DNA of 23,389 nucleotides, from contig DAGF01000024.1 in assembly GCA_002495645.1 (NCBI GenBank), positions 1 through 23,389 of the forward strand, given 5' to 3'. Shown here in pieces: positions 6,503 to 14,457 of the stretch. The first letter of the stretch is position 1. Every line of letters starts with the position of its first letter. The notes under the pieces are model-generated. The model was not told the origin of the DNA. It did no database searches and saw only the letters and a program-made list of their open reading frames with translations. A program made the translations under genes and the position numbers. The stretch comes from Euryarchaeota archaeon UBA549. GTDB lineage: Archaea; Thermoplasmatota; Poseidoniia; Poseidoniales; Poseidoniaceae.

Positions 6503-7711
6503 ATGGCTGGACGGTGGCGCCGACTGCTCGAGGAGGAATCCGAGCATCAGTGGCTTACGCTGTCCATGTTCGCCCTTTTCGTGTTGTTTGGAGCCTTTGC
6601 GATTGACGCCACCGAGCATTTTGTCGGCGACCGAATCACCAAGGTCACAGCCCAACATCAAGGCGGGCTGGTTCTTGACATTGAATATCACGAGAACAAC
6701 GCATCCTACACCTCCCTCGTCTTCGCCCCAGGAGCAGGGTACCACCTGTTTACCGAGCATGTGGACGACGGGACAGCGAGTGTGGTTTACAGTCCTGAAA
6801 GCGTTGACCTTGCTGATGAAGTAAATTTCATGAAAACGATGCCGGACGGTGAAATCCTGTTCTCCGTCGAGCCAAATCAATTGGTGGGCTTGAGGGGCAA
6901 CACCATGGTGACATACGACTATGGATTGGAAGGTGAAGCCTTTACCGTTCTCGATGTTGCTGAGTATGAGAATCAAGAGGCAACACAGCGATTAATGCTC
7001 ACCAAAGAAGGGAACGCCAACTCCTTCCGTGGCGTTGTCGGCATGGCGCCCACGGCTCCGATGTCCACCTCCTCGGGGGTCCAATGGCATGCGATTGAAG
7101 CACACTCTGAGGGCCTCTGGGTGGGCCTCGGGACGCACATCAGCGCATCAGGTGCTGACGGTTCAAGTCCAGCAACGCCTGACCCACGACCGGTGCTCGG
7201 TTGGATCACTTGGAACGGTGATGAAGCAACACCCGTTCTTCGAAATGTTCAGATGTTTGGCTCCGGTATGTTCCATTCCTTTGCGTCATCTGGAACGAAT
7301 TTAATCGTGGGTGGGACCGTTGAGAGTTTGGTCATATCATCGGACCAAGAAGTGCAAGCGTTGGACGCTCCCTCGGCGATGGTCGTGAGCGACCTTGAGG
7401 GAACAGCTTGGTTCATCGGTGCGCTCGGCTCGACCACGGTTGCAACCTACAACGCCGGCGTGTTCGAGGTGCATCAACTCAGCAGGCCTGTACCCGTTGA
7501 TGTCTCCGATGCAGGAGCGCAACAGGAATTCATTCACGTGCACGGCACGGACGTAAATGGACAACCAATCCAATGGTCCATTGATATCACGGCCGATGGT
7601 TCTATAGAGAGTGGGCGTGGTTTCTTGAACATGTTATTCCTCCTTGGTGGAGGAATAATGCTCGCCATGATGGGCATGTACGCCGTCGAACAATTGCGAA
7701 CCACGGGGTAA
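6503..7711 (+). CDS. Double-anchored membrane protein with large extracytoplasmic domain, function unknown
   Basis: I do not recognise a named family for this 402-residue protein. It has a basic N-terminus (MAGRWRR), one membrane helix at about 17-35, a hydrophilic region of about 335 residues and a second membrane helix at about 374-395 followed by a short tail. The central region is rich in beta-strand-like repeats with Gly-Thr/Val-Gly steps (LVGLRGNTMVTYDY, LWVGLGTHISA, LIVGGTVES). This resembles a beta-propeller or sensor-like fold, but no propeller family motif is certain. It has no catalytic signature and few charged clusters. It is transcribed away from L10e and towards mutS, with a 109-base gap to the chosen mutS start. 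An internal perfect inverted repeat sits in the codons for the second helix. Confidence 0.7.
   Translation: MAGRWRRLLEEESEHQWLTLSMFALFVLFGAFAIDATEHFVGDRITKVTAQHQGGLVLDIEYHENNASYTSLVFAPGAGYHLFTEHVDDGTASVVYSPESVDLADEVNFMKTMPDGEILFSVEPNQLVGLRGNTMVTYDYGLEGEAFTVLDVAEYENQEATQRLMLTKEGNANSFRGVVGMAPTAPMSTSSGVQWHAIEAHSEGLWVGLGTHISASGADGSSPATPDPRPVLGWITWNGDEATPVLRNVQMFGSGMFHSFASSGTNLIVGGTVESLVISSDQEVQALDAPSAMVVSDLEGTAWFIGALGSTTVATYNAGVFEVHQLSRPVPVDVSDAGAQQEFIHVHGTDVNGQPIQWSIDITADGSIESGRGFLNMLFLLGGGIMLAMMGMYAVEQLRTTG
7634..7658 (+). repeat. Perfect 10-bp inverted repeat with internal ribosome-binding-site-like arm
   Basis: Arms TTATTCCTCC (7634-7643) and GGAGGAATAA (7649-7658) are exact reverse complements around the loop TTGGT. 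They lie inside the coding sequence of the membrane protein's last helix. The second arm reads GGAGGAATA directly before an in-frame ATG (7658-7660), so the hairpin would bury an internal start site. Confidence 0.6.
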
Positions 7712-7820
7712 ACCGCCCAGCAACATCGGATAACCGGCTTTACGAGCCATCATCTTGAGAACCTTCATGTGCTCTCGTCGGCCTTGTCAAACTCCAGCGT
7801 AAGCCATGGAGTGTGCAAGC

Positions 7821-10460
7821 ATGTCGAAAAGGGGAATGATGGACCAGTTCTTTGACATCAAAGAACAGCATCCTGACACCGTTCTCTTCTTCCGAATGGG
7901 CGACTTCTACGAGCTCTTTCACGACGATGCAGAGGTCGCAGCAGAGGTGCTCGGCCTCTCATTGACGTCTCGAGATAAAAACGCAGAACAACCCATCCCC
8001 ATGGCAGGCTTTCCCTGGCACGGCCTCGAAGACCATCTGCGCACCATGCTCCGGGCTGGCTACAAAGTGACCGTCGCCGAACAAGAAGAGGAATTGAGGC
8101 CTGGCGCCAAATTGTTGGAACGGGTGGTGACGCGAGTCTACACACCTGGGAGCCTTTACGAGGAAGGGTTGTTGGAAGGCGATGAACAATCGTTGCTAGC
8201 GGCAGTTGTTCTCGGCTCGGATGCTCTGGGCCTCGCCGTGCTCGATGCTTCCACAGGTAAAGCATGGGCCAGTTCTCACGAAGGGACGGAGCGTTTCATC
8301 CGGCTCCAAGACGACCTCCTGCGATGGCAACCAAGCGAGTTGGTCATTTCACCAAAGGACGCTGAGAATGACCACCTTGCACCGCTTTTCCCACGATTGG
8401 ACGCCACCATGGTCAGCCAACACCAACTCAGCCAATCCAAGCGAGAGGAACGTTTGCAAAGCATGCTGGACGTAGCGGATTTAGGCCATCTTGACTTGGA
8501 CCACGCCCCGCTCGCCATCTCGGCCACGGGACTGGCTGCAGACTATCTTGCAACGGTACACTTGCGACCTGATGTGCCCTTGCAAGACGTTGAACTCGTC
8601 GAGGAACAAGGCCACCTGTTGTTGGACCAAACAACGCTGCGAAATTTGGAATTGACGTCGACACTGGCAGGAGAGTATGACGGTAGTTTGCTTTCCACCC
8701 TCAATCGTTGCCGAACCGCCATGGGTCGTCGCCTGCTGAAAACGTGGCTCTTGCACCCACTCTCTGACACAGATGCAATTCAAACTCGACATCAAGCCGT
8801 GGCCACTCTGACCCGGTCCGCTCGGCGTTTGGACGGCATGCGCACTTCATTGAAGGGTATCAGAGACATGGAGCGCCTCGCCACACAACTCGCTTATCAG
8901 CGAAGCAATGCGAGAGATTTGGTCGCCACTGCCCATGCGCTTGAGCGCATGCCGGCCCTTGTCCAGTGGTGCAACGATAGCCAAGACCCGCTCCTTGTGC
9001 ATCTCAGCGAAGGCCTTGACCAACTGCATGAGATGAGAACGATGATTCACAACACCTTGGATGACCACCCACCCCTGGGACTCCGGGACGGCGGGTTGTT
9101 GCGAGCCGGTGTTGACGAGGAAGTTGACCGATTGCGAAGCGTTACATCTGAGGGCAAAGCATGGTTTTCCAACCTTGAGCAAAGGCTGAGAGAAGAGTTG
9201 GCCATACCTTCGCTCAAGGTCAAGAATAACCGTCAGGTTGGCTGGTACATTGAAGTCACCCAAACGCACAGTGAAAAGGTCCCAGAATCGTGGCGACGAA
9301 AGCAACAGTTGACCAATGGTTCGCGGTACACCACCGAAGAATTGGTCGAACGGGATGACCTCCTGCTCACAGCCGATTCAAAATTGAAAGAACTCGAGTA
9401 CCGACGTTTCCTTGAACTCCGCACCTACTGCAGCACCCAAGCCGCTGCTTTGGCTGATATCGCACGGCGTGTCGCTTCCATCGATGTGCTCCAGTGCTTT
9501 GCTTCGGTCAGCAGGGAGAGAAATTGGACAAAACCCGAAATCACCGACAAGCATCAGATTCAACTTGAAGGGGCTCGCCACCCCGTTCTGGAAACACAAT
9601 CCGGTTTTGTTCCTAACGATGTTGCCATGAACCAAAAGCGAAGTTTTCTGCTCATCACCGGCCCCAACATGGGTGGAAAATCCACCTATCTCCGAACGGT
9701 GGCCTTGGTGACCGTTCTGGCACAGGCCGGCTGTTTTGTTCCCGCCAAGCAAGCCAAAGTTGGGCTCGTCGACCGAATCTTCACCCGCGTTGGCGCAAGC
9801 GACGACCTCAAGCGAGGCCGGTCCACGTTCATGATGGAAATGATCGAAGTCGCCCACATTCTGAAGCGAGCCACGCCCCGTTCACTGGTGCTATTGGATG
9901 AAATCGGCCGAGGCACCTCCACCTTTGACGGGCTTTCCATCGCTTGGTCGGTGACCGAGGATATTTGTTCAAGGATTGGCGCACGCACGCTTTTCGCCAC
10001 CCACTACCACCAACTCATCGGCCTCGAAGGTGAGGTGAACGGTTTGTGCAATGTCCACGTCCAAGTGGCTCAAGTGGACGGCAAACTCCGATTCCTTCAC
10101 ACCGTCGCAGACGGTCCATGCGACGATTCCTACGGTGTTCAGGTCGCAGCTTTGGCAGGCCTTCCTCGCAACGTGGTCGAACGTGCCAGCGACCTGCTCG
10201 CCTTCCTTGAGCAGCAAGCAGGTGGGGCGAAAGCGGGCGAACAAGGCGCACCTCAATCCCGAGATGCAGGTCAAGCCAGCCTGATGGGCTATTTTGCTGC
10301 GGCTGCCATGAAAACGTCCTCGCCCCCACCCGCTGCGTTATCGCCAAACGTTGAGCGCACCTTGCAACGCCTGCAAGAGACCAACGTGGACGAACTCAGT
10401 CCACGCCAGGCGCTTGATGTCCTCTACGCTTTGAAAAATGACATGGAGGAGCGCACATGA
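7821..10460 (+). CDS. mutS: DNA mismatch repair protein MutS (bacterial type) with C-terminal PCNA-binding-like motif
   Basis: MutS recognises mismatches and small loops, then recruits MutL. The N-terminal mismatch-binding domain contains FFRMGDFYELF with the Phe-x-Glu motif. Connector, lever and clamp domains follow. The ATPase domain has Walker A GPNMGGKSTYLR (near residue 614) and LVLLDEIGRGTSTFDG (near 690). The helix-turn-helix dimerisation region follows, so this is a full-length MutS1 (879 residues from this start). I prefer the ATG at 7821, which has GGAG 9 bases upstream. ATGs at 7806 and 7836 are in frame. Near the C-terminus, QASLMGYF (10272-10295) fits the PIP-box consensus Q-x-x-L-x-x-aromatic-aromatic. 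Bacterial MutS usually has a beta-clamp-type motif in its tail. It forms an operon with mutL by a 4-base overlap. Confidence 0.96.
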   Translation: MSKRGMMDQFFDIKEQHPDTVLFFRMGDFYELFHDDAEVAAEVLGLSLTSRDKNAEQPIPMAGFPWHGLEDHLRTMLRAGYKVTVAEQEEELRPGAKLLERVVTRVYTPGSLYEEGLLEGDEQSLLAAVVLGSDALGLAVLDASTGKAWASSHEGTERFIRLQDDLLRWQPSELVISPKDAENDHLAPLFPRLDATMVSQHQLSQSKREERLQSMLDVADLGHLDLDHAPLAISATGLAADYLATVHLRPDVPLQDVELVEEQGHLLLDQTTLRNLELTSTLAGEYDGSLLSTLNRCRTAMGRRLLKTWLLHPLSDTDAIQTRHQAVATLTRSARRLDGMRTSLKGIRDMERLATQLAYQRSNARDLVATAHALERMPALVQWCNDSQDPLLVHLSEGLDQLHEMRTMIHNTLDDHPPLGLRDGGLLRAGVDEEVDRLRSVTSEGKAWFSNLEQRLREELAIPSLKVKNNRQVGWYIEVTQTHSEKVPESWRRKQQLTNGSRYTTEELVERDDLLLTADSKLKELEYRRFLELRTYCSTQAAALADIARRVASIDVLQCFASVSRERNWTKPEITDKHQIQLEGARHPVLETQSGFVPNDVAMNQKRSFLLITGPNMGGKSTYLRTVALVTVLAQAGCFVPAKQAKVGLVDRIFTRVGASDDLKRGRSTFMMEMIEVAHILKRATPRSLVLLDEIGRGTSTFDGLSIAWSVTEDICSRIGARTLFATHYHQLIGLEGEVNGLCNVHVQVAQVDGKLRFLHTVADGPCDDSYGVQVAALAGLPRNVVERASDLLAFLEQQAGGAKAGEQGAPQSRDAGQASLMGYFAAAAMKTSSPPPAALSPNVERTLQRLQETNVDELSPRQALDVLYALKNDMEERT
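10272..10295 (+). other. Putative PIP-box (PCNA-interacting) codons in mutS
   Basis: The codons read CAA GCC AGC CTG ATG GGC TAT TTT, encoding QASLMGYF. This is an exact match to Q-x-x-[ILM]-x-x-[FY]-[FY]. It sits in the flexible tail after the MutS ATPase/dimerisation region, where clamp-binding motifs lie in bacterial MutS. The match is seen directly; binding is inferred. Confidence 0.55.
10445..10451 (+). promoter_or_regulatory. Strong ribosome-binding site for mutL inside mutS
   Basis: GGAGGAG lies 5 bases before the mutL ATG at 10457, within the last codons of mutS. It supports translation of mutL from a shared transcript and fixes its start. Confidence 0.75.
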
Positions 10461-12475
10461 AGCCAAGTAAAATTAGGCAATTGGATGAGGCAACCATCGG
10501 TTTCATCGCTGCAGGTGAGGTCGTTGAGCGTCCAGCACAAGTCGTGAAGGAGTTGATTGAAAACAGCCTTGATGCCGGCTCAACTTCCATTGTCATCACC
10601 GTTGAGCGAGGTGGTTTTGACCGCCTTGAAGTCGAAGACAACGGAAGCGGCATTAGCGAATCCGACCTCCCTCTTGCCCTTGACCGACACGCCACCTCAA
10701 AACTCAGCAGCAAGGACGACCTTGCTTCCATCGTATCGCTCGGTTTCCGAGGCGAAGCGTTGGCGAGCATCGGCATGGTTTCCCGCTTGACCATCGCAAG
10801 CAAACCGGAAGGTGCACAGGGGGCAAGCATCGTCATGGAAGACGGCATCAAATCAAAGGCCCAACCGTACGGAATGGCCAACGGCACAGTCATTTCCGTT
10901 GAACATCTCTTCCAGAACACGCCGGCTCGACTCGCATTCCAGCGACGACCTGAGACGGAAACAGCCCGCATCGTGGACGTGGTCGTCGACCATGCGCTTG
11001 CTCATCCAGCATGTGGTTTTCATTTGAAGACGGAACGAAGATCACTGCTTAACGTACCAGCGACTGAAAACATGCTCGACCGACTCTACGACATTATGGG
11101 CGCACAGGCGACCGAACTGGTGGAACTCAAATGGCCACCTGAGGACGAAGACGCGCCCGGCAGCGAGCGATGGAGCGGTTGGATCAGCACACCAGATATC
11201 ACACGAGGAAAGGGCGATGATATTCACGTGCTCATCAACAACCGACCGGTCGGTGCAGGCCCGTTCCTTCAAGCCATCCGTCGAGGCTACAAAACGCGCC
11301 TCATGCAAGGTCGCCATCCCTTGGCTGTTGTCAACCTCAGGTGCCCTCCTGATGAGGTGGATGTGAATGTACACCCCACAAAGCGGGAGGTCCGCCTTCG
11401 CCACTCATGGCGGGTATTGGAACGGCTCGAGCGAGCCATCGCTTACACCCTTGAAGCTGTTCCAACCGAGCCGGATGCCACGGGAGGTATCCCCGGCCTC
11501 CAGGGCCTATCAAGTGGGACGCAAACGAAGCCAGTAGAAACCTACTTTTCAGAAGCATCCGAAAAACCAAACCAAAATGCCTCCATTTCAACGGCAGCTG
11601 GCATGGCGGCGAGCCCAGAGGTCAAACCTTCTCCATCTGTTGCAAGCCCGCCAGCATGGGCAGTTGCAGCAGGTCGACAGTTGAACCTCGTTGGTCAAGA
11701 AGCAGGAGAACAAGCAAAGGTGGAGAAGGAACGCCCTGTATCAGCCTCTCCGCTGGGTCAAAGCGTCCTACCGAACCTCCCCTCTTCCCCCGTGGCAGCA
11801 CCGTTGTCCTCCGCTGAGCGTGACTTGCACCGACACGCAGGGAAAGGCGCCACCGCTAGGCCAACCGAAGAAGCACCGCTGGAAGGTGTTCTCAATGACT
11901 TGCCTCACATGGAACCGTTGGCGCAATTTGCAGACTCGTATATTCTCGTTCAAGCAGAAGACGAGTTGCTTCTTATCGACCAGCACGCGCTGCATGAGCG
12001 AATACGGTACGAGCGATTGCGCCACAGCGGACAGGCATGGGAGCCACAACAACGTCTCTCTCCTCTTCCCCTCAACCTCGACGCAAGACAATCAGCGCAA
12101 GTGGATGCACATCACGAGCGCCTTGAAGAACTCGGTTTCCACCTCTCAAACGAAGAGGGGACCTGGGTGCTGAATGCCTCACCGCAACTCCTCGGAGGCG
12201 ACCAGGTCAAGCCCTTCCTCTTGGATTTGCTTCAGGACTTGGCGCTCGATGGTGGTCCACTTGAAACAATTGAGGCGAAAAAGGACCACATCGCCTTCAT
12301 GAACGCATGCCGCGGCTCTGTGAAAGCCAATGACTCGCTCTCCTTGCCAGAAATGAGGCGTCTCATCGATGATATGCGCCGCATCCAGAACCCTTGGGCC
12401 TGCGTTCATGGACGTCCAACATCACTTCGAATCTCCATCGACAGTTTGGACCACCACTTTGGTCGCCACGGTTGA
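10457..12475 (+). CDS. mutL: DNA mismatch repair protein MutL with endonuclease motifs
   Basis: MutL links mismatch recognition to strand incision. The N-terminal GHKL ATPase is complete: KELIENSLDAG (31-41), DNGSGI (61-66), RHATSKL (78-84) and GFRGEALASI (96-105). A variable Pro/Ala-rich linker runs from about 345 to 485. The C-terminal domain has DQHALHERIRYE (from 508), matching the metal-binding DQHA-x2-E-x4-E endonuclease motif. It also has ACRGSVKAND (from 617) and CVHGRP (from 649), the other nuclease-site motifs of MutH-independent MutL/PMS2. A QRLSP sequence shortly after DQHA resembles the clamp-binding QxLxP motif of such MutLs. The ATG overlaps the mutS TGA (ATGA) and is followed by a convergent membrane-protein gene after 27 bases. 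The type is bacterial, presumably an old transfer. Confidence 0.96.
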   Translation: MKPSKIRQLDEATIGFIAAGEVVERPAQVVKELIENSLDAGSTSIVITVERGGFDRLEVEDNGSGISESDLPLALDRHATSKLSSKDDLASIVSLGFRGEALASIGMVSRLTIASKPEGAQGASIVMEDGIKSKAQPYGMANGTVISVEHLFQNTPARLAFQRRPETETARIVDVVVDHALAHPACGFHLKTERRSLLNVPATENMLDRLYDIMGAQATELVELKWPPEDEDAPGSERWSGWISTPDITRGKGDDIHVLINNRPVGAGPFLQAIRRGYKTRLMQGRHPLAVVNLRCPPDEVDVNVHPTKREVRLRHSWRVLERLERAIAYTLEAVPTEPDATGGIPGLQGLSSGTQTKPVETYFSEASEKPNQNASISTAAGMAASPEVKPSPSVASPPAWAVAAGRQLNLVGQEAGEQAKVEKERPVSASPLGQSVLPNLPSSPVAAPLSSAERDLHRHAGKGATARPTEEAPLEGVLNDLPHMEPLAQFADSYILVQAEDELLLIDQHALHERIRYERLRHSGQAWEPQQRLSPLPLNLDARQSAQVDAHHERLEELGFHLSNEEGTWVLNASPQLLGGDQVKPFLLDLLQDLALDGGPLETIEAKKDHIAFMNACRGSVKANDSLSLPEMRRLIDDMRRIQNPWACVHGRPTSLRISIDSLDHHFGRHG

Positions 12476-12502
12476 GCGAGCATGGCGGATGAATCCAACG
12501 GA

Positions 12503-12898
12503 CTAGCCAAACATGCCAACGCCGCATCCAGCGTCGTAAAGGAAAGCTTCTGCGAACACAACAAACGTTAGGAATACGGCCACGACATGAATCAACAGTG
12601 CCAAAAATGCAGAAACTGCATGTTTCCGGTCGAACAAAAGCCGAAGCACGAAGACGATGAGGTTGAAGCCAACGAAGAGGGCCGAGATGACCAACAATGA
12701 AATTCCAATCCGTTCCATGGTGGTGGTTGGATCGTTGCATGTCTTTTCCGGCAGAAATTGTTCATAGGATATTTGAGCGAGAATCCCCCCAGAGAGAGCC
12801 ATCAATACGAACAAAACCGTGAGCTTTGTTTGAGCCTTAATCAACGGGGGTGATTGTGGGGCATGTGCACTTGCCAGGCCCCTAGCATCCTCGTTCAT
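12503..12898 (-). CDS. Small three-helix membrane protein, function unknown
   Basis: The 131-residue protein has a short cytoplasmic-like N-terminus and three hydrophobic helices at about 23-43, 62-87 and 91-119. A loop of about 20 residues between helices 1 and 2 contains a single cysteine (KTCND). The C-terminal tail after helix 3 contains another (AGCGVG). If helices 1-3 alternate, the loop and the tail fall on the same side, so the two cysteines could pair. I recognise no family. It follows aroA on the same strand after 61 bases, and a TATA-like element in that gap suggests its own promoter. It converges with mutL. Confidence 0.65.
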   Translation of the reverse strand: MNEDARGLASAHAPQSPPLIKAQTKLTVLFVLMALSGGILAQISYEQFLPEKTCNDPTTTMERIGISLLVISALFVGFNLIVFVLRLLFDRKHAVSAFLALLIHVVAVFLTFVVFAEAFLYDAGCGVGMFG

Positions 12899-12930
12899 GG
12901 TTCAACATCTCCATTTTTTGAACAACCACC

Positions 12931-12943
12931 GATTTAAGAAAAA
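12931..12943 (-). promoter_or_regulatory. T-rich tract after aroA and TATA-like element before the small membrane protein
   Basis: In the 61-base gap the minus strand reads TTTTTCTTAAATC. The T-run could end aroA transcription in the archaeal manner. CTTAAATC sits about 33 bases before the next ATG, at a TATA-box distance. GGAGATG lies 7 bases before that ATG. This is a weak, position-based call. Confidence 0.3.
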
Positions 12944-12959
12944 TCTCCCGACGACCGTA

Positions 12960-14384
12960 CTACTGCCATGGTTCGTGAAGAACAGTTTCTATCGTGATAC
13001 CCGCCGCCTTCCACCGCTGAACCGCTTCAGGGTCTGCGACTTCGTGCAGGTCGGAGCCTTCCACCAAAACGGTGGTTTGGCATCCCATCGCCAAAACCAA
13101 CGCCGTCATTTGCATTCGGTGGTCGCCATATGTTTGCACGAGTCCTTCGGGTTGGGAGATGGATTGGCCGCCGTCCACGAACAAGACGCCGTTTTCAAAC
13201 GTTGATTGGAGGCCAAATTGAGCGAGAAGCGCCGTTGTGCCGTGTGTGCGGTCTGTTTCTTTGAAGGCGGCATGTGATGCCCCGATGATATGTCCACCGC
13301 CCCCCAAAGCCATCAGTGCAGCAAGCGGCGTGATCAAATCATTGGCGTGCTGGAGGTTCACTTCGGTGGACACTGCTTCCCCAACGTATTCGATGGACGC
13401 CTGTGTGATGGAGAGTCCGAGCGAGGAAGCAAGCTCAATCAGCACCTCGTTTCCGAGTGCATCCTCCTCAGCAGGAACGCCATTGAGTTCGACGGTGGCT
13501 CCACTGACCCTCGCGGCCAAACTTGCAAAGGAGAGCATCGATGCATCAAGGGGAAGGTGCACACTATCATTGGCGACGACAGGAAGCCAGGGCCTGAGTA
13601 CGCCAGCAGCAGGATTTGCAGGAGCCCCTGTGCGTTCACACAACGCTTTGGTCAATCCACTGTGTCGGAGAGAAACCCCTTCACCCACAGCATGGATTTT
13701 CATTTCATTTGGCAGGGCGGGAGCGGCCAGATACCATGCAGTCATCGGTTGACTGGATGTTGACACGTTGAGTTCCAATGTCTCAAGTGGCCTCCAAGGC
13801 CCCTCAATCAGCAGAGGAAGTCCCTCAACACCCGCTCCGTAGGAGACCTTGACGCCCACCTTCTCAAGGGACCCAATCATGACATCGTGGTTTCTGGAGC
13901 GCAAGGAAGCATCGCCATCGAGCATGACTGGGACATCAAAGCGAGCACAAAGCGCCATCAAAATTCGAAGAGCGGTCCCGGAATTTCCAGCGTGTAAAAC
14001 GCTGATGGGCGGTTTCAGCCCATCGGGCCCAAGCCCCTGAATCTTCCACGCAACGCTTCCTTCTGCTGGTTGGTCATCGTGGTTGGTTGAGACCGACAAC
14101 ACCTGCCCGTCAGCGTCCAAGTCGGTGATTTGAACCCCCATCTGGCCCAGACAACGCCTCATGGAGACCATGTCTTGGCCGGCATTTTTCAGTCCGTGAA
14201 GGGTCACTTCTTGCTCGGATTGTGCGGCCAGAGCAAGCCAGCGAATGGCGTGGCTTTTCGAGGGAGGAAGGTTCCAAGTCAATTTATCTATAGAGGACTG
14301 GGGATTGATTTTGAGGACGGGGACCAAGCTGCCCATCCCGTCCTTGAGGGAGGGTGACCAACGCTTGACCCAGGCCTTGCCCAT
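12960..14384 (-). CDS. aroA: 3-phosphoshikimate 1-carboxyvinyltransferase (EPSP synthase)
   Basis: EPSP synthase joins shikimate-3-phosphate and phosphoenolpyruvate in the shikimate pathway to aromatic amino acids. The sequence shows LPPSKSHAIRWLALAA (39-54, with catalytic Lys43 and Arg48), HAGNSGTALRI (131-141) and, near residue 430, YGDHRMQM. These are the three diagnostic motifs. The length of 474 residues is slightly long. An in-frame ATG at 14336 would give 458 residues and a more usual N-terminus (MGSLVPVLKI), so the true start is uncertain; neither has a strong ribosome-binding site. It diverges from moaA across a 73-base gap. No other aro genes are in the window. Confidence 0.94.
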   Translation of the reverse strand: MGKAWVKRWSPSLKDGMGSLVPVLKINPQSSIDKLTWNLPPSKSHAIRWLALAAQSEQEVTLHGLKNAGQDMVSMRRCLGQMGVQITDLDADGQVLSVSTNHDDQPAEGSVAWKIQGLGPDGLKPPISVLHAGNSGTALRILMALCARFDVPVMLDGDASLRSRNHDVMIGSLEKVGVKVSYGAGVEGLPLLIEGPWRPLETLELNVSTSSQPMTAWYLAAPALPNEMKIHAVGEGVSLRHSGLTKALCERTGAPANPAAGVLRPWLPVVANDSVHLPLDASMLSFASLAARVSGATVELNGVPAEEDALGNEVLIELASSLGLSITQASIEYVGEAVSTEVNLQHANDLITPLAALMALGGGGHIIGASHAAFKETDRTHGTTALLAQFGLQSTFENGVLFVDGGQSISQPEGLVQTYGDHRMQMTALVLAMGCQTTVLVEGSDLHEVADPEAVQRWKAAGITIETVLHEPWQ

Positions 14385-14457
14385 GCTCTTGGCTACCGTC
14401 TGCCCGTCATGAACCCTTGCAATACAGATTCAAGAACCGGGGAGGCGTGCACGGTTC

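Noticed and set aside
6356..6976. 206-residue minus-strand frame opposite the double-anchored membrane protein
   Set aside because: Shadow frame; the plus-strand gene has a coherent two-helix architecture and the minus frame runs into the L10e promoter region.
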